A stretch of DNA of 64,000 nt, from positions 62,001-126,000 of the forward strand of contig NZ_LUUI01000095.1 in assembly GCF_001644015.1 (NCBI RefSeq), given 5' to 3'. Each line of letters begins with the position of its first letter. The first letter of the stretch is position 1. A program made the translations under genes and the position numbers. The notes beneath the pieces are model-generated. The model did not search any database. It was not told the origin of the DNA and worked only from the letters and a program-made list of their open reading frames with translations. Below, piece after piece: positions 7,894 through 15,252 of the stretch. The DNA comes from Methylomonas lenta (GTDB taxonomy: Bacteria > Pseudomonadota > Gammaproteobacteria > Methylococcales > Methylomonadaceae).

Positions 7894-9354
7894 ATGGTTT
7901 TTATAGATTTAAAAGATAAAAAACTCTTTGGCAACGAAGCTGGGGAGGATGAAGACATTGATGTACTAAATTCATATTATATAGATCATGAGGATTTTAA
8001 TGATTTTTTTAATAAAAATGAGCGATTAAGCATTGTTAGCGCACGAAAGGGAATGGGAAAATCTGCACTCTTATCTAGATTGGAATATAAGCTAAAAAAA
8101 GAAGCAGATTATATGTCGCCTATTATAGTTCGAGCAAAAGGAAATGATTTGCTTGGACTAGGAGATTTTGCTGACAAGGATCAGGCTTATTTAGAAAATT
8201 ATTGGAAGCAAATAATTTGTAAAAAGATAATCCTTGAAATTGGCTCTAAGATTGGATTTGCGTTCACTAGCGATGAAATTTCTATTATTGAAATAGCAGA
8301 GCTTGAAGGGATGAAAAGCAAAAATATTATTGGTGGATTAATTTCAAGGATTAAAGGAAAAATTCCTTTGATTGAGGCTGAGCCCAAAAGCTCAATCCCA
8401 AACAATCTGGAGTCGCTTTTGAACAACTACTTAAGCAATAACTCAGACTCAAAAGTTTGGTTACTAATTGATGATATTGATGCAAAATTTCAAAACAATG
8501 AAAAATATCAAGCTAGAGTTGGGTCATTTTTTAGTGCAATTAGAGCTTTAGCATTTGATTTTGGCAATTTAAATATTAGAGCGACAGTCAGAAGCGATGT
8601 TTGGTCTTGTCTAAGGCACATGGAGGATCTTGATAAGCTGGAACAATATATTATTCACATTTTTTGGTCAAAACGGCACATGAGAGACATTTTGGCAAAA
8701 AAAATTCTTGCCTATGTTAACAGGACATATCCTGACTCGTATCAAGCCAAATTCACAATAAAAAGCGACTACAACAAATTACTTGACTTGGTATTTTCAT
8801 CCCCAATTAACTGGAGGGGAAATCCTGATGTTAAGCTTTTTGAGGCAATCAGCGCGTTCTCAAATAGACGGCCAAGATGGATGTCCCAGTTATGCAGAAT
8901 GGCGGCATCAAAAGCAAAGCAGAAACCCACTACCCAAAAGATTGCTTTGGAGCATATAACTTACATTCTTGAAGAATTTGGTAAAAACCGAAGAGATGAT
9001 CTTATCAAAGAGCATAACCATCAGTTTGATGAGTTAGAGTTGTTAATTGATGCTTTTAGGGCGGCAGATAAAGAATTTAAGTATTCAGATATAGAGAATA
9101 TTCTTGAAGAAAGCTTTATTAGAGGCCGCTCAAAAGAAGAAATTCCTCCTGTAGATGGCTCTAAATACTGCAAGCCAGAAGATTTAGGAAACTTTATGTA
9201 TAAGCTCGGATTAATATCTCGTGTCCATGATGACGGAAAAACATTTACACATTTTTCTGATGATCCTGACTTATATCGCTCTAACGAGAATAGGATTGAT
9301 AATATCATTTGGTCAATCCACCCTTCATACAGGACATTTTTAAACATTAAGTAG
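7894..9354 (+). CDS. P-loop ATPase, Sll1717-like family (copy 1)
   Basis: A 486-residue predicted cytosolic ATPase. It begins with the family signature FGNEAGED (residues 12-19) and has Walker A ARKGMGKS (50-57), Walker B VWLLIDDID (188-196) and a conserved RSDVW (233-237) that may act as a sensor or arginine finger. After the ATPase core there is NRRPRWMSQLCR, a helical region with EHNHQ and LIDAFRAAD, and a C-terminal domain ending HPSYRTFLNIK. No membrane segment or nuclease motif is visible. It is clearly homologous to the protein at 62389-63873 throughout. The gene is markedly more AT-rich than its neighbours, suggesting transfer. The family has no established function that I know; a defence role is inferred from the surroundings. 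Confidence 0.8.
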   Translation: MVFIDLKDKKLFGNEAGEDEDIDVLNSYYIDHEDFNDFFNKNERLSIVSARKGMGKSALLSRLEYKLKKEADYMSPIIVRAKGNDLLGLGDFADKDQAYLENYWKQIICKKIILEIGSKIGFAFTSDEISIIEIAELEGMKSKNIIGGLISRIKGKIPLIEAEPKSSIPNNLESLLNNYLSNNSDSKVWLLIDDIDAKFQNNEKYQARVGSFFSAIRALAFDFGNLNIRATVRSDVWSCLRHMEDLDKLEQYIIHIFWSKRHMRDILAKKILAYVNRTYPDSYQAKFTIKSDYNKLLDLVFSSPINWRGNPDVKLFEAISAFSNRRPRWMSQLCRMAASKAKQKPTTQKIALEHITYILEEFGKNRRDDLIKEHNHQFDELELLIDAFRAADKEFKYSDIENILEESFIRGRSKEEIPPVDGSKYCKPEDLGNFMYKLGLISRVHDDGKTFTHFSDDPDLYRSNENRIDNIIWSIHPSYRTFLNIK

Positions 9355-9442
9355 AATAAAATCAAACGCAACTTGGAGAGACTTAAATGTAATCTTGATG
9401 TTCTATGATTAGAATATATTCTCCCTTATTTCTCTACAGTCA

Positions 9443-9592
9443 ATGCGGGTTTTGGTAGGCGTCTGCTTAGGGTCGGGTGTTGACCGTCCGCTCATCAGAT
9501 TCATCGCCGGAAAGCTGACATTGAATTCCGATTCCCGAAAGCTGCCGTTCGTCACTGTACCCAACCGACCCTTTACAGCCACTTGGTTTAAA
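9443..9592 (+). repeat. Degenerate dispersed repeat segment
   Basis: A GC-richer non-coding stretch with no credible protein. It contains two related units, CCGGAAAGCTGACATT and CCCGAAAGCTGCCGTTCG, and the arms CTTAGGGTCGGGTGTT / AACCGACCCTTTAC. A related unit, CCGAAAAGCTGCCATTCGCT, occurs near 15116. This points to a family of intergenic repeats or remnants shared between island gaps. Confidence 0.45.
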
Positions 9593-9641
9593 ATTCCAGT
9601 GTCTGCTTTGGTCTATATTCGAGCCAGAGATTATTGCAAAG

Positions 9642-9696
9642 GGTTAAACTGTAGGGAAGGAACACACTTATGTGTGTCCTCCCTAGATGGCTAACC
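9642..9696. repeat. Long imperfect inverted repeat
   Basis: A 55-base hairpin with outer arms GGTTA/TAACC and inner arms TAGGGAAGGAACACAC / GTGTGTCCTCCCTA, which pair with two single-base bulges over a TTAT loop. It lies 38 bases before the DUF262 gene. No T run follows. It could be a REP-like element or a structured leader for the operon. Confidence 0.7.
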
Positions 9697-9733
9697 GAAT
9701 CGATACAATATTTTTTAAAATCGAATTGAACCA

Positions 9734-10807
9734 ATGAAGAATAAAACGACGAGACACATACCCAGCCTTGCAGAAGCCGAAGTGGCGGAAAATCAAATCT
9801 CCGAACAGTCGAAAAGAATCGAGTTTTATTTGACGGAGTATTCGGTGGAGATGCTGGCCAATAAGACGCGGAACGAGGAATTCATCGTTCCAGCTTACCA
9901 GCGTGAATTTACATGGGAACCGGAACGGAAATCCCGATTCATCGAATCCCTACTGATGGGACTGCCGATTCCATTTTTGTTCTTTTGGGAACAACCTGAC
10001 GGAAAGCTGGAGATCGTGGACGGGTCGCAACGCCTTAGAACGATCGAAGAATTCGTTCTGGGTGATTTTCAACTGACCGAGTTGGAAAGTCTCACCGCAG
10101 TTTCCGGATTCAAGTTTGCCGATTTGCCGGACTCTAGGCAGCGAAAAGTCAAAAACCGGTCGATACGCGGCATTATTCTGAATGAACACGCCGACGAACA
10201 AGCACGATTCGATTTGTTCGAGCGTATCAATACCGGTAGTAAAACGGCCAATAAAGCGGAAATTCGCCGAGGGGCGCTCAACGGGCCGTTTATGGACTTT
10301 ATCATCGTATTGGCGAAATATCCCGATTTCGTCGAGATGGCACCGATGCCAAAAGAAAAAATCGATCTGCGCGAACGTGAGGAGTTGGTGACGCGATTTT
10401 TCGCTTACAGCGATGGACTGGAGAATTACCGGGACAGACCCTCCGAGTTTTTATTCAATTACGTTAAGCACATGAACGAGCGATTTACCGCCGAACCAGG
10501 GCTTGCGGAAGATTACCGTGAACGCTTCGATCGAACGATGTCTTTCGTTAAGCGAACCTTTCCGTTGGGTTTTCGCAGAACCAAAGCGAAAACCGCGAAA
10601 GCTACTCCACGATCGCGGTTCGAAGCTATCGCCCTCGGCTCTTGGTTGGCGATACAGGAAAGACCGGAACTAACCGACATTGATGTCGAAGACTGGCATT
10701 TGGGCAAGGAGTTCGGAAGTATAACCGGTGCTGACGGAGCGAATGCCAGAGCGCGATTACTGGGCCGAATGCAATTCGTTAAGGACAAGCTACTCGGGGC
10801 AGAATAA
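9734..10807 (+). CDS. DUF262 (ParB/GmrS-like) protein of a restriction-like module
   Basis: A 357-residue protein with an N-terminal DUF262 domain. The diagnostic blocks are IVPAYQREFTW (51-61), GLPIPFLFFW and IVDGSQRLRTIEEF with the DGxQR motif (96-100), then LFERINTGSKTANKAEIRRG. In GmrSD-type enzymes the DUF262 domain resembles ParB nucleotide-binding/nuclease folds and drives NTP-dependent cleavage of modified DNA. The HNH (DUF1524) domain usually fused in GmrD is not present; the remaining 150 residues are helical. It is the first gene of a tight operon with a HEPN protein and a cytosine methyltransferase, so a restriction or abortive-infection role is likely. The exact activity is inference. 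Confidence 0.85.
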   Translation: MKNKTTRHIPSLAEAEVAENQISEQSKRIEFYLTEYSVEMLANKTRNEEFIVPAYQREFTWEPERKSRFIESLLMGLPIPFLFFWEQPDGKLEIVDGSQRLRTIEEFVLGDFQLTELESLTAVSGFKFADLPDSRQRKVKNRSIRGIILNEHADEQARFDLFERINTGSKTANKAEIRRGALNGPFMDFIIVLAKYPDFVEMAPMPKEKIDLREREELVTRFFAYSDGLENYRDRPSEFLFNYVKHMNERFTAEPGLAEDYRERFDRTMSFVKRTFPLGFRRTKAKTAKATPRSRFEAIALGSWLAIQERPELTDIDVEDWHLGKEFGSITGADGANARARLLGRMQFVKDKLLGAE

Positions 10808-11577
10808 TGGTTGCCGAACTTTCCAGAGCGTTCGAAGAGCGCCAGGCAGAAGTATCGACGTATATAGAGTTTTTGCAATCGCTGGAACAGGCTTCGAGAA
10901 GCGGGATCCCGAAACTGGAAAATGTTGACCATTCGATCAGCACCGATCAGCAAAAAATACTTTATTCCAGCGTGTATTTGCAGCTTTATAACTTGGTCGA
11001 ATCTACTATCACGCGATGCCTCGAAGCTGTCACTAATGCCGCAACCAATTCCGGCACTCTGTATGCCAAAGACTTGTCCGAGTCCTTGCGTTCCGAATGG
11101 GTCAAAGGTATGGCCAGAACCAATAAGGAGCTGAGTTCCGATAACCGGTTCCTAGCGGCTATGGAACTCTGCGAGCATCTTATAAGCAACAGACCTATCA
11201 CGGTACTGTCAATTACCAAAGGCGGCGGAGGTAACTGGGATGATACGAATATCGAAAATACCACGCTGCGTGTCGGGTTTAATCTAAACATTAGCGACGA
11301 CGTTAAACAAGGTATCAGAAGGCATTACAGAGACGGAATGGGCGCATTAAGTGCAGTGAAGACATACCGAAACAAATTGGCTCATGGCAAAATTTCGTTT
11401 GTCGAATGCGCAAACGAAGTAACTGTGTCTGACTTGCAAAAATTGAAGGATAATACGACCGCATACCTTCGAGAAGTTATTGATAATTTCATTGCTTATA
11501 TCGAAGGTTTCGAATACTTGGCACCCGATAGACGTCCTGGAAATACCATTGGAGAACAAGAACTCAATCCAACCTAA
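10807..11577 (+). CDS. HEPN-domain protein, MAE_28990-like, putative RNase
   Basis: A 256-residue protein, mostly helical. It carries the HEPN catalytic motif RNxxxH as RNKLAH at residues 188-193, preceded by AVKTY, typical of HEPN endoribonucleases. The N-terminal part (FEERQAEVSTYIEFLQSLE, SSVYLQLYNLVESTI) and the GGGGNWDDTNIEN segment resemble the MAE_28990/MAE_18760 family, known from comparative genomics as a partner of restriction-like loci. Its ATG overlaps the previous stop by one base (TAATG), so the two are translationally coupled. A likely role is RNA cleavage when modification fails or a phage invades; no experimental support is known to me. Confidence 0.82.
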   Translation: MVAELSRAFEERQAEVSTYIEFLQSLEQASRSGIPKLENVDHSISTDQQKILYSSVYLQLYNLVESTITRCLEAVTNAATNSGTLYAKDLSESLRSEWVKGMARTNKELSSDNRFLAAMELCEHLISNRPITVLSITKGGGGNWDDTNIENTTLRVGFNLNISDDVKQGIRRHYRDGMGALSAVKTYRNKLAHGKISFVECANEVTVSDLQKLKDNTTAYLREVIDNFIAYIEGFEYLAPDRRPGNTIGEQELNPT

Positions 11578-12637
11578 AATCAAAGCGGTCGATTTATTTT
11601 GCGGGGTCGGCGGGCTTACTTACGGCTTGACTAAAGGTGGAGTCGAGGTAGTCACCGGCGTCGATATTGATCCGGCGTGCCGTTTTCCATTCGAGGCCAA
11701 CAATTACGCCGAATTCGTCGAACAAGATGTCGCTACCTTAAAATCCGAAACCGTGGAACATTGGTTCGGAAAGGCCGAATTTCGTTTATTGACAGGCTGT
11801 GCGCCTTGTCAGCCATTTTCGACCTACAGCCGGAGCGGTCGAAACAAACAATACCAAGAGCAATGGCCCTTGGTGCTGAACTTCGGGCGATTGGTTAGGG
11901 ATATTCAGCCGGAGTTGATTGCAATGGAAAACGTGCCTCAGTTGGTCGATCATCCCGTGTTCCAAGATTTTTTGGATAGTCTGCATGGTTATGCAAAGTG
12001 GTGGTCCATAGTCGATTGTTCGTCTTTCGGTGTGCCGCAAACCAGGAAACGATTGGTTTTGTTGGCTTCCAAGATCGGTTCGGATAATTTGGAGTTGTTA
12101 CCGAACGAAGGCGACAGCGCTACGGTACGAACAACAATCAAGGATTTACCGCCTATTTCCGCTGGTGAATGTCATCCAGCCGATTCGCTGCATGCCGCTT
12201 CATCGCTGAGTATGTTGAATTTACAGAGAATCAAAGCTTCCAAACCGGGCGGCACGTGGCGAGATTGGCCATCCTATTTGTTGGCGGCATGCCATAAAAA
12301 ATCGACCGGAGCGACCTATCCAAGCGTTTACGGGAGGATGGAATGGGATAAGGCCGCGCCGACTATTACCACGCAGTGTTTCGGATACGGAAACGGACGT
12401 TTCGGACATCCCGAACAAGATAGAGCGATTTCGTTGCGCGAGGCCGCTATGCTGCAAACCTTTCCGAGAGATTACGCTTTCGCGCCAGAAGGCGGACAAA
12501 TCAAATTCAACAAGATCGGTAAGCTGATCGGTAATGCAGTGCCGGTTAGGCTGGGCGAGGTGATCGCTGTTCAGTTAGTTTCGCATGTTCAATCTTTACG
12601 GCCTAATCGAGAGTTGATCTTTAACCCAATCAGTTAA
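11549..12637 (+). CDS. DNA (cytosine-5) methyltransferase
   Basis: A 362-residue C5 methyltransferase with the motifs in order: AdoMet-binding AVDLFCGVGGLTYGL (about 13-27), catalytic PCQPF with Cys87, MENVP (126-130), VPQTRKRLV (162-170), a target-recognition region around 190-280, and GNAVPV near 329. It transfers a methyl group to cytosine in DNA; the recognition sequence cannot be read from the protein. I chose the TTG at 11549, which overlaps the HEPN gene by 29 bases. An in-frame TTG at 11480 would add 23 unconserved residues and a longer overlap. As third gene of the DUF262-HEPN operon it probably provides the self-marking modification. Confidence 0.93.
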   Translation: MENKNSIQPKIKAVDLFCGVGGLTYGLTKGGVEVVTGVDIDPACRFPFEANNYAEFVEQDVATLKSETVEHWFGKAEFRLLTGCAPCQPFSTYSRSGRNKQYQEQWPLVLNFGRLVRDIQPELIAMENVPQLVDHPVFQDFLDSLHGYAKWWSIVDCSSFGVPQTRKRLVLLASKIGSDNLELLPNEGDSATVRTTIKDLPPISAGECHPADSLHAASSLSMLNLQRIKASKPGGTWRDWPSYLLAACHKKSTGATYPSVYGRMEWDKAAPTITTQCFGYGNGRFGHPEQDRAISLREAAMLQTFPRDYAFAPEGGQIKFNKIGKLIGNAVPVRLGEVIAVQLVSHVQSLRPNRELIFNPIS

Positions 12638-12662
12638 CGCAAGCTTGCGATAACTGGAAAAG

Positions 12663-12722
12663 TCACATATGCGGTAAACAACATGCACAGCAGGGTTCGG
12701 TTCGTAGCCTCACCCTACGACT
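12663..12722 (-). repeat. Dispersed repeat, copy 2, inverted
   Basis: Shares GGTAAACAAC, TGCAC, GGTTCGTA and CACCCTACG-type blocks with the reverse complement of 7617-7692 but lacks about 14 central bases. It follows the methyltransferase stop by 25 bases, so copies 1 and 2 bracket the ATPase plus three-gene module in opposite orientation. Confidence 0.65.
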
Positions 12723-12727
12723 GTTAT

Positions 12728-12759
12728 TGGCCGTTATGCAAAGCTTTGCATAACGGCCA
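12728..12759. repeat. Perfect 32-base palindrome
   Basis: TGGCCGTTATGCAAAG (12728-12743) is followed immediately by its exact reverse complement. It lies between the methyltransferase and the convergent nuclease gene. It could end transcription from either side as a cruciform or hairpin, or be a protein-binding or transposition-related site. Confidence 0.85.
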
Positions 12760-12790
12760 CAAGGAGACATAGCAGACTGCTATTAATACA

Positions 12791-13708
12791 CTAAATGACT
12801 TTTTTATCTTTCTCCGGATTATACAATCTGTACTTACCTTTTTCTAACCACCAATATAGGTCTTCACCGCCAGGATAATGATGTCTTGATGTATGATTTA
12901 CGGAATCAGAGGTAATTTGACAACCCACAGTAGTTTTATTGAAACTAGGATATTTTTTTATAATCAGTTGGTTGATATCCTTTGGTGTAAAAACTTTATT
13001 TTTATCCCCACCAAGAAATTCATCAACATTTTCTCTAACTATTTGTTTTGCTGATTTTTCACCTCCCCATCTTTGGGTAACTACCTTTTTTGGGTTAACT
13101 ATGTCCTCAAGCCCAACGATGGCCTCAGAGTTAACTAATACATCGCCTGCTTCTGTCTGAAAAACATTAAATTGTAAGCACGTCACATCAACCCCATGCA
13201 CCTGCCTTAAAAATCGACATACTTTTGAAACAGTTGGAGTTATCTCTTCAGCTGCAATAAATAGTCTTAACCTTTGATTCAGCGAAGGAAAATCATCGGT
13301 TTCAAATGTTTCAATGAATAATTTTTCAAGTGATTTTTCATTTTCAGCACCATTGTAATGAGTGAAAATATCATTAATTTTTTCATCAGAAAGATCATTT
13401 GCCCATGCAGCATATTCCAATAGTTGAGCAACAACATCCCTTGGCGTTCGACCTTTTTTTAATTCGATAACTACTATGTTTCCATCTTTATCCAAGCCCA
13501 AGAGGTCAGGGAATATAGTGCTAGCTTCTTCTTGATAAGCGGAAGTTTGTCGACCTATAATTAGAAGCGGCTCTTGAGCAATCGCCCAAGGACTATTTTC
13601 AAGCCAGCATTCAAGATGAGCTTCCATTTCCAAAGTAGTTTTTGCTGCGGGAACGAGTATCGCACTCTCAATATTATCAATTTCGTTTTTTAACTTGAAA
13701 ATTGGCAT
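12791..13708 (-). CDS. NucS/PD-(D/E)XK-like nuclease-domain protein
   Basis: A 305-residue protein with an N-terminal PD-(D/E)XK fold of the endonuclease NucS (DUF91) type. The catalytic set is visible as PDLLGLD (Pro67-Asp68) and IELKKG (Glu82, Lys84), followed by a helix with QLLEYAAW. The centre (to about 215) has further alpha/beta structure. The C-terminal 80 residues (TPKDINQLIIKKYP to DLYWWLEKGKYRLY) look like a small DNA-binding or winged-helix-like domain. It probably cuts or nicks DNA; the substrate is unknown. AT-rich and isolated, it lies on the strand opposite the methyltransferase operon, with the 32-base palindrome between them. Confidence 0.72.
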   Translation of the reverse strand: MPIFKLKNEIDNIESAILVPAAKTTLEMEAHLECWLENSPWAIAQEPLLIIGRQTSAYQEEASTIFPDLLGLDKDGNIVVIELKKGRTPRDVVAQLLEYAAWANDLSDEKINDIFTHYNGAENEKSLEKLFIETFETDDFPSLNQRLRLFIAAEEITPTVSKVCRFLRQVHGVDVTCLQFNVFQTEAGDVLVNSEAIVGLEDIVNPKKVVTQRWGGEKSAKQIVRENVDEFLGGDKNKVFTPKDINQLIIKKYPSFNKTTVGCQITSDSVNHTSRHHYPGGEDLYWWLEKGKYRLYNPEKDKKVI

Positions 13709-13817
13709 TAAATATCTCTATAAATAAATTTCGTATTAAACTAACTGACACTGGAAATATTGATAATATATAATATTTGAAGATACACAACAAAATAAAT
13801 GGCTCACTGACTGCTTT

Positions 13818-13849
13818 GGGTCGCTATGTGTAGATTAACATAGCGACCC
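13818..13849. repeat. 12-base inverted repeat
   Basis: GGGTCGCTATGT (13818-13829) pairs perfectly with 13838-13849 around an eight-base loop. It is about 110 bases upstream of the nuclease gene start and may be part of a cassette boundary or an operator. Confidence 0.7.
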
Positions 13850-13904
13850 TTAGTTGACATTCGGAGCTTGGCGCTCAATGTCTGCAGGGATCCAATGAGT
13901 TGCC

Positions 13905-13962
13905 ATTCAACGCAAAGCTAAGCGGGCTTTTTGCGCAGCTCCGCTTGAGCGTTGAGTTAGAC
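13905..13962 (-). repeat. Integron attC-like recombination site
   Basis: Read on the minus strand, this 58-base element begins GTCTAAC (fits the attC outer box RYYYAAC) and ends GCGTTGAAT, whose GTTGAAT fits GTTRRRY. Inside, CAAGCGG pairs with CCGCTT, with further inner pairing (AGC/GCT) and one unpaired base. The spacing between outer and inner boxes (8-9 bases) is like that of classical attC sites such as that of aadA. Length also matches the classic 59-base element. It lies about 50 bases beyond the stop of the VPLPA-CTERM gene on the same strand, as expected for a gene cassette. No integron integrase gene is in the window. Confidence 0.65.
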
Positions 13963-14014
13963 GAATTTAAGTTTACGCTGACCCCAGTTATTAGACTTTT
14001 GCTACTTTAGGGCC

Positions 14015-14692
14015 TTACGTCGGCAGGAACCGGCGCAAGAGAGCTAGCCCTGCGAGCGCCGATCCATAAAGTACCGCAGCTGCAGGAATGGGAACCGGTG
14101 AGGCCTCCAGATGATAGGCGTAATAGGAACCGCCGAAACTGTCGAGCGGAATGGTGCCGTCCAAGGTCAACAACCCGTTGACTAAGCCCCCGGAGATTTG
14201 AGACAACGCTCCGTTGTTAAAGCCAGTGCAATAGGTATCTGGCCCTCTGGGAGAGAAGCAAGCCCCCGAATCCCCGTACAAGTTGGAATAGTCATTCCCA
14301 ATGCTCTGCATCTGCGAGCCGAACAAGGCAAAGCCAGCCCAGTCGGAGACTCCCGCCACGACTGGGTTTGCCAGCCTTAGCCAGTACTGATCGGTTATGG
14401 CCGTCGAACCCGCCGAGTCCCCCAAGGTGTATTGCCACCAATAGTGGGAAAACTCCACTTCGAAGCCACCGGAGATATTCCGCGTCTCCTCTTGCGGATT
14501 CCCCTGGCCCGACGGGTCTCCGATGATAATAAGTGAACTTGGATGATAGGTCGCGGTGCTTCCCGCCCCAAAAACGTAGGTCACGACCGTAGTATCGACC
14601 CCCGAATCGACCACCAGGGCCGAGGCCGGGTTTACCGTGAGCAAGCTAGCGACCGCCAATACCGTCAAGTTGATGCAATGATTAAATTTCAC
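14015..14692 (-). CDS. Secreted protein with VPLPA-type C-terminal sorting tail
   Basis: A 225-residue exported protein. The N-terminus has a signal peptide (a basic start, a hydrophobic stretch around VLAVASLLTV, then ASA). The body is rich in Gly, Ser, Tyr and Trp with two Cys near 140-155. The C-terminus has the tripartite sorting signal: VPIPAAA motif, a hydrophobic helix (VLYGSALAGLALL) and a terminal basic RRF. Such tails are thought to be recognised by an exosortase that anchors or releases the protein during exopolysaccharide or biofilm export. The function of the body is unknown. An attC-like site follows the gene, so it may be a cassette gene. Confidence 0.75.
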   Translation of the reverse strand: MKFNHCINLTVLAVASLLTVNPASALVVDSGVDTTVVTYVFGAGSTATYHPSSLIIIGDPSGQGNPQEETRNISGGFEVEFSHYWWQYTLGDSAGSTAITDQYWLRLANPVVAGVSDWAGFALFGSQMQSIGNDYSNLYGDSGACFSPRGPDTYCTGFNNGALSQISGGLVNGLLTLDGTIPLDSFGGSYYAYHLEASPVPIPAAAVLYGSALAGLALLRRFLPT

Positions 14693-15252
14693 ATAGACCT
14701 CGCTAGATGTTGATAAAGGATTTTCTCTTTCCCAAGCCCTAAAAATTTGCTTGGATTACTGAAGCCTAACAAGTTCATAAGCTGTTAACAGTATATCTAC
14801 CACGAAACCTGGGTTGCAACTATAAATTCATGAACACTAAGGGGTTTTCCTTTCCGTATATCATCCCAACAGGTGAAATTAGGTGTTGTCATTTTGACGG
14901 TTACGCATCCCAGAATCAGGCGTTCGAGTCGCATCTTAGCTTAGGCAATATTCCTAATCAGCAACGCCGATATTTAAAAGGGACTGCCTTATTATTAATT
15001 GGATTTTTGCGTTAGCGGCCGTAATAAGCCAGTTAGAAGTCAGTGATCGGCGTATGCCCGGCGGCAGTAATTGGCAGGGTCGAGCCAAACACGACTCAAG
15101 GTTGCTTGCCGAAAAGCTGCCATTCGCTGAGCTTAGAGACGGAAAATTTCGCCAGCGTCCTCAGTGGCCGGTTTTGGCCGAACCCAGGCGTTCAAAATCT
15201 GGCTGGGTTTGTATCGGAATTCGCGTGCAGTAGGGAATCACCATAGGGTGCT
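14693..15252. other. Non-coding gap with degenerate repeats
   Basis: 560 bases. A 61-codon open frame at 14830-15015 (plus) has no recognisable family and no good ribosome site, so I do not call it. From about 15050 to 15200 the sequence is GC-richer and carries CCGAAAAGCTGCCATTCGCT, related to the units at 9443-9592, and TGGCCGGTTTTGGCCGAA. This marks the right edge of the accessory region. Confidence 0.5.

Noticed and set aside
9642-9696. Hairpin as a second attC site
   Set aside because: GTTAAAC fits a core box but is at the wrong end, and GGCTAAC does not fit RYYYAAC.
12728-12759. Palindrome as an attC site
   Set aside because: Box order is GTT first and AAC last, with no central loop, the reverse of attC, and the boxes do not fit RYYYAAC.
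14830-15015. 61-codon open frame in the gap before trmB
   Set aside because: No ribosome site, no recognisable motif, and it sits in a repeat-rich gap.
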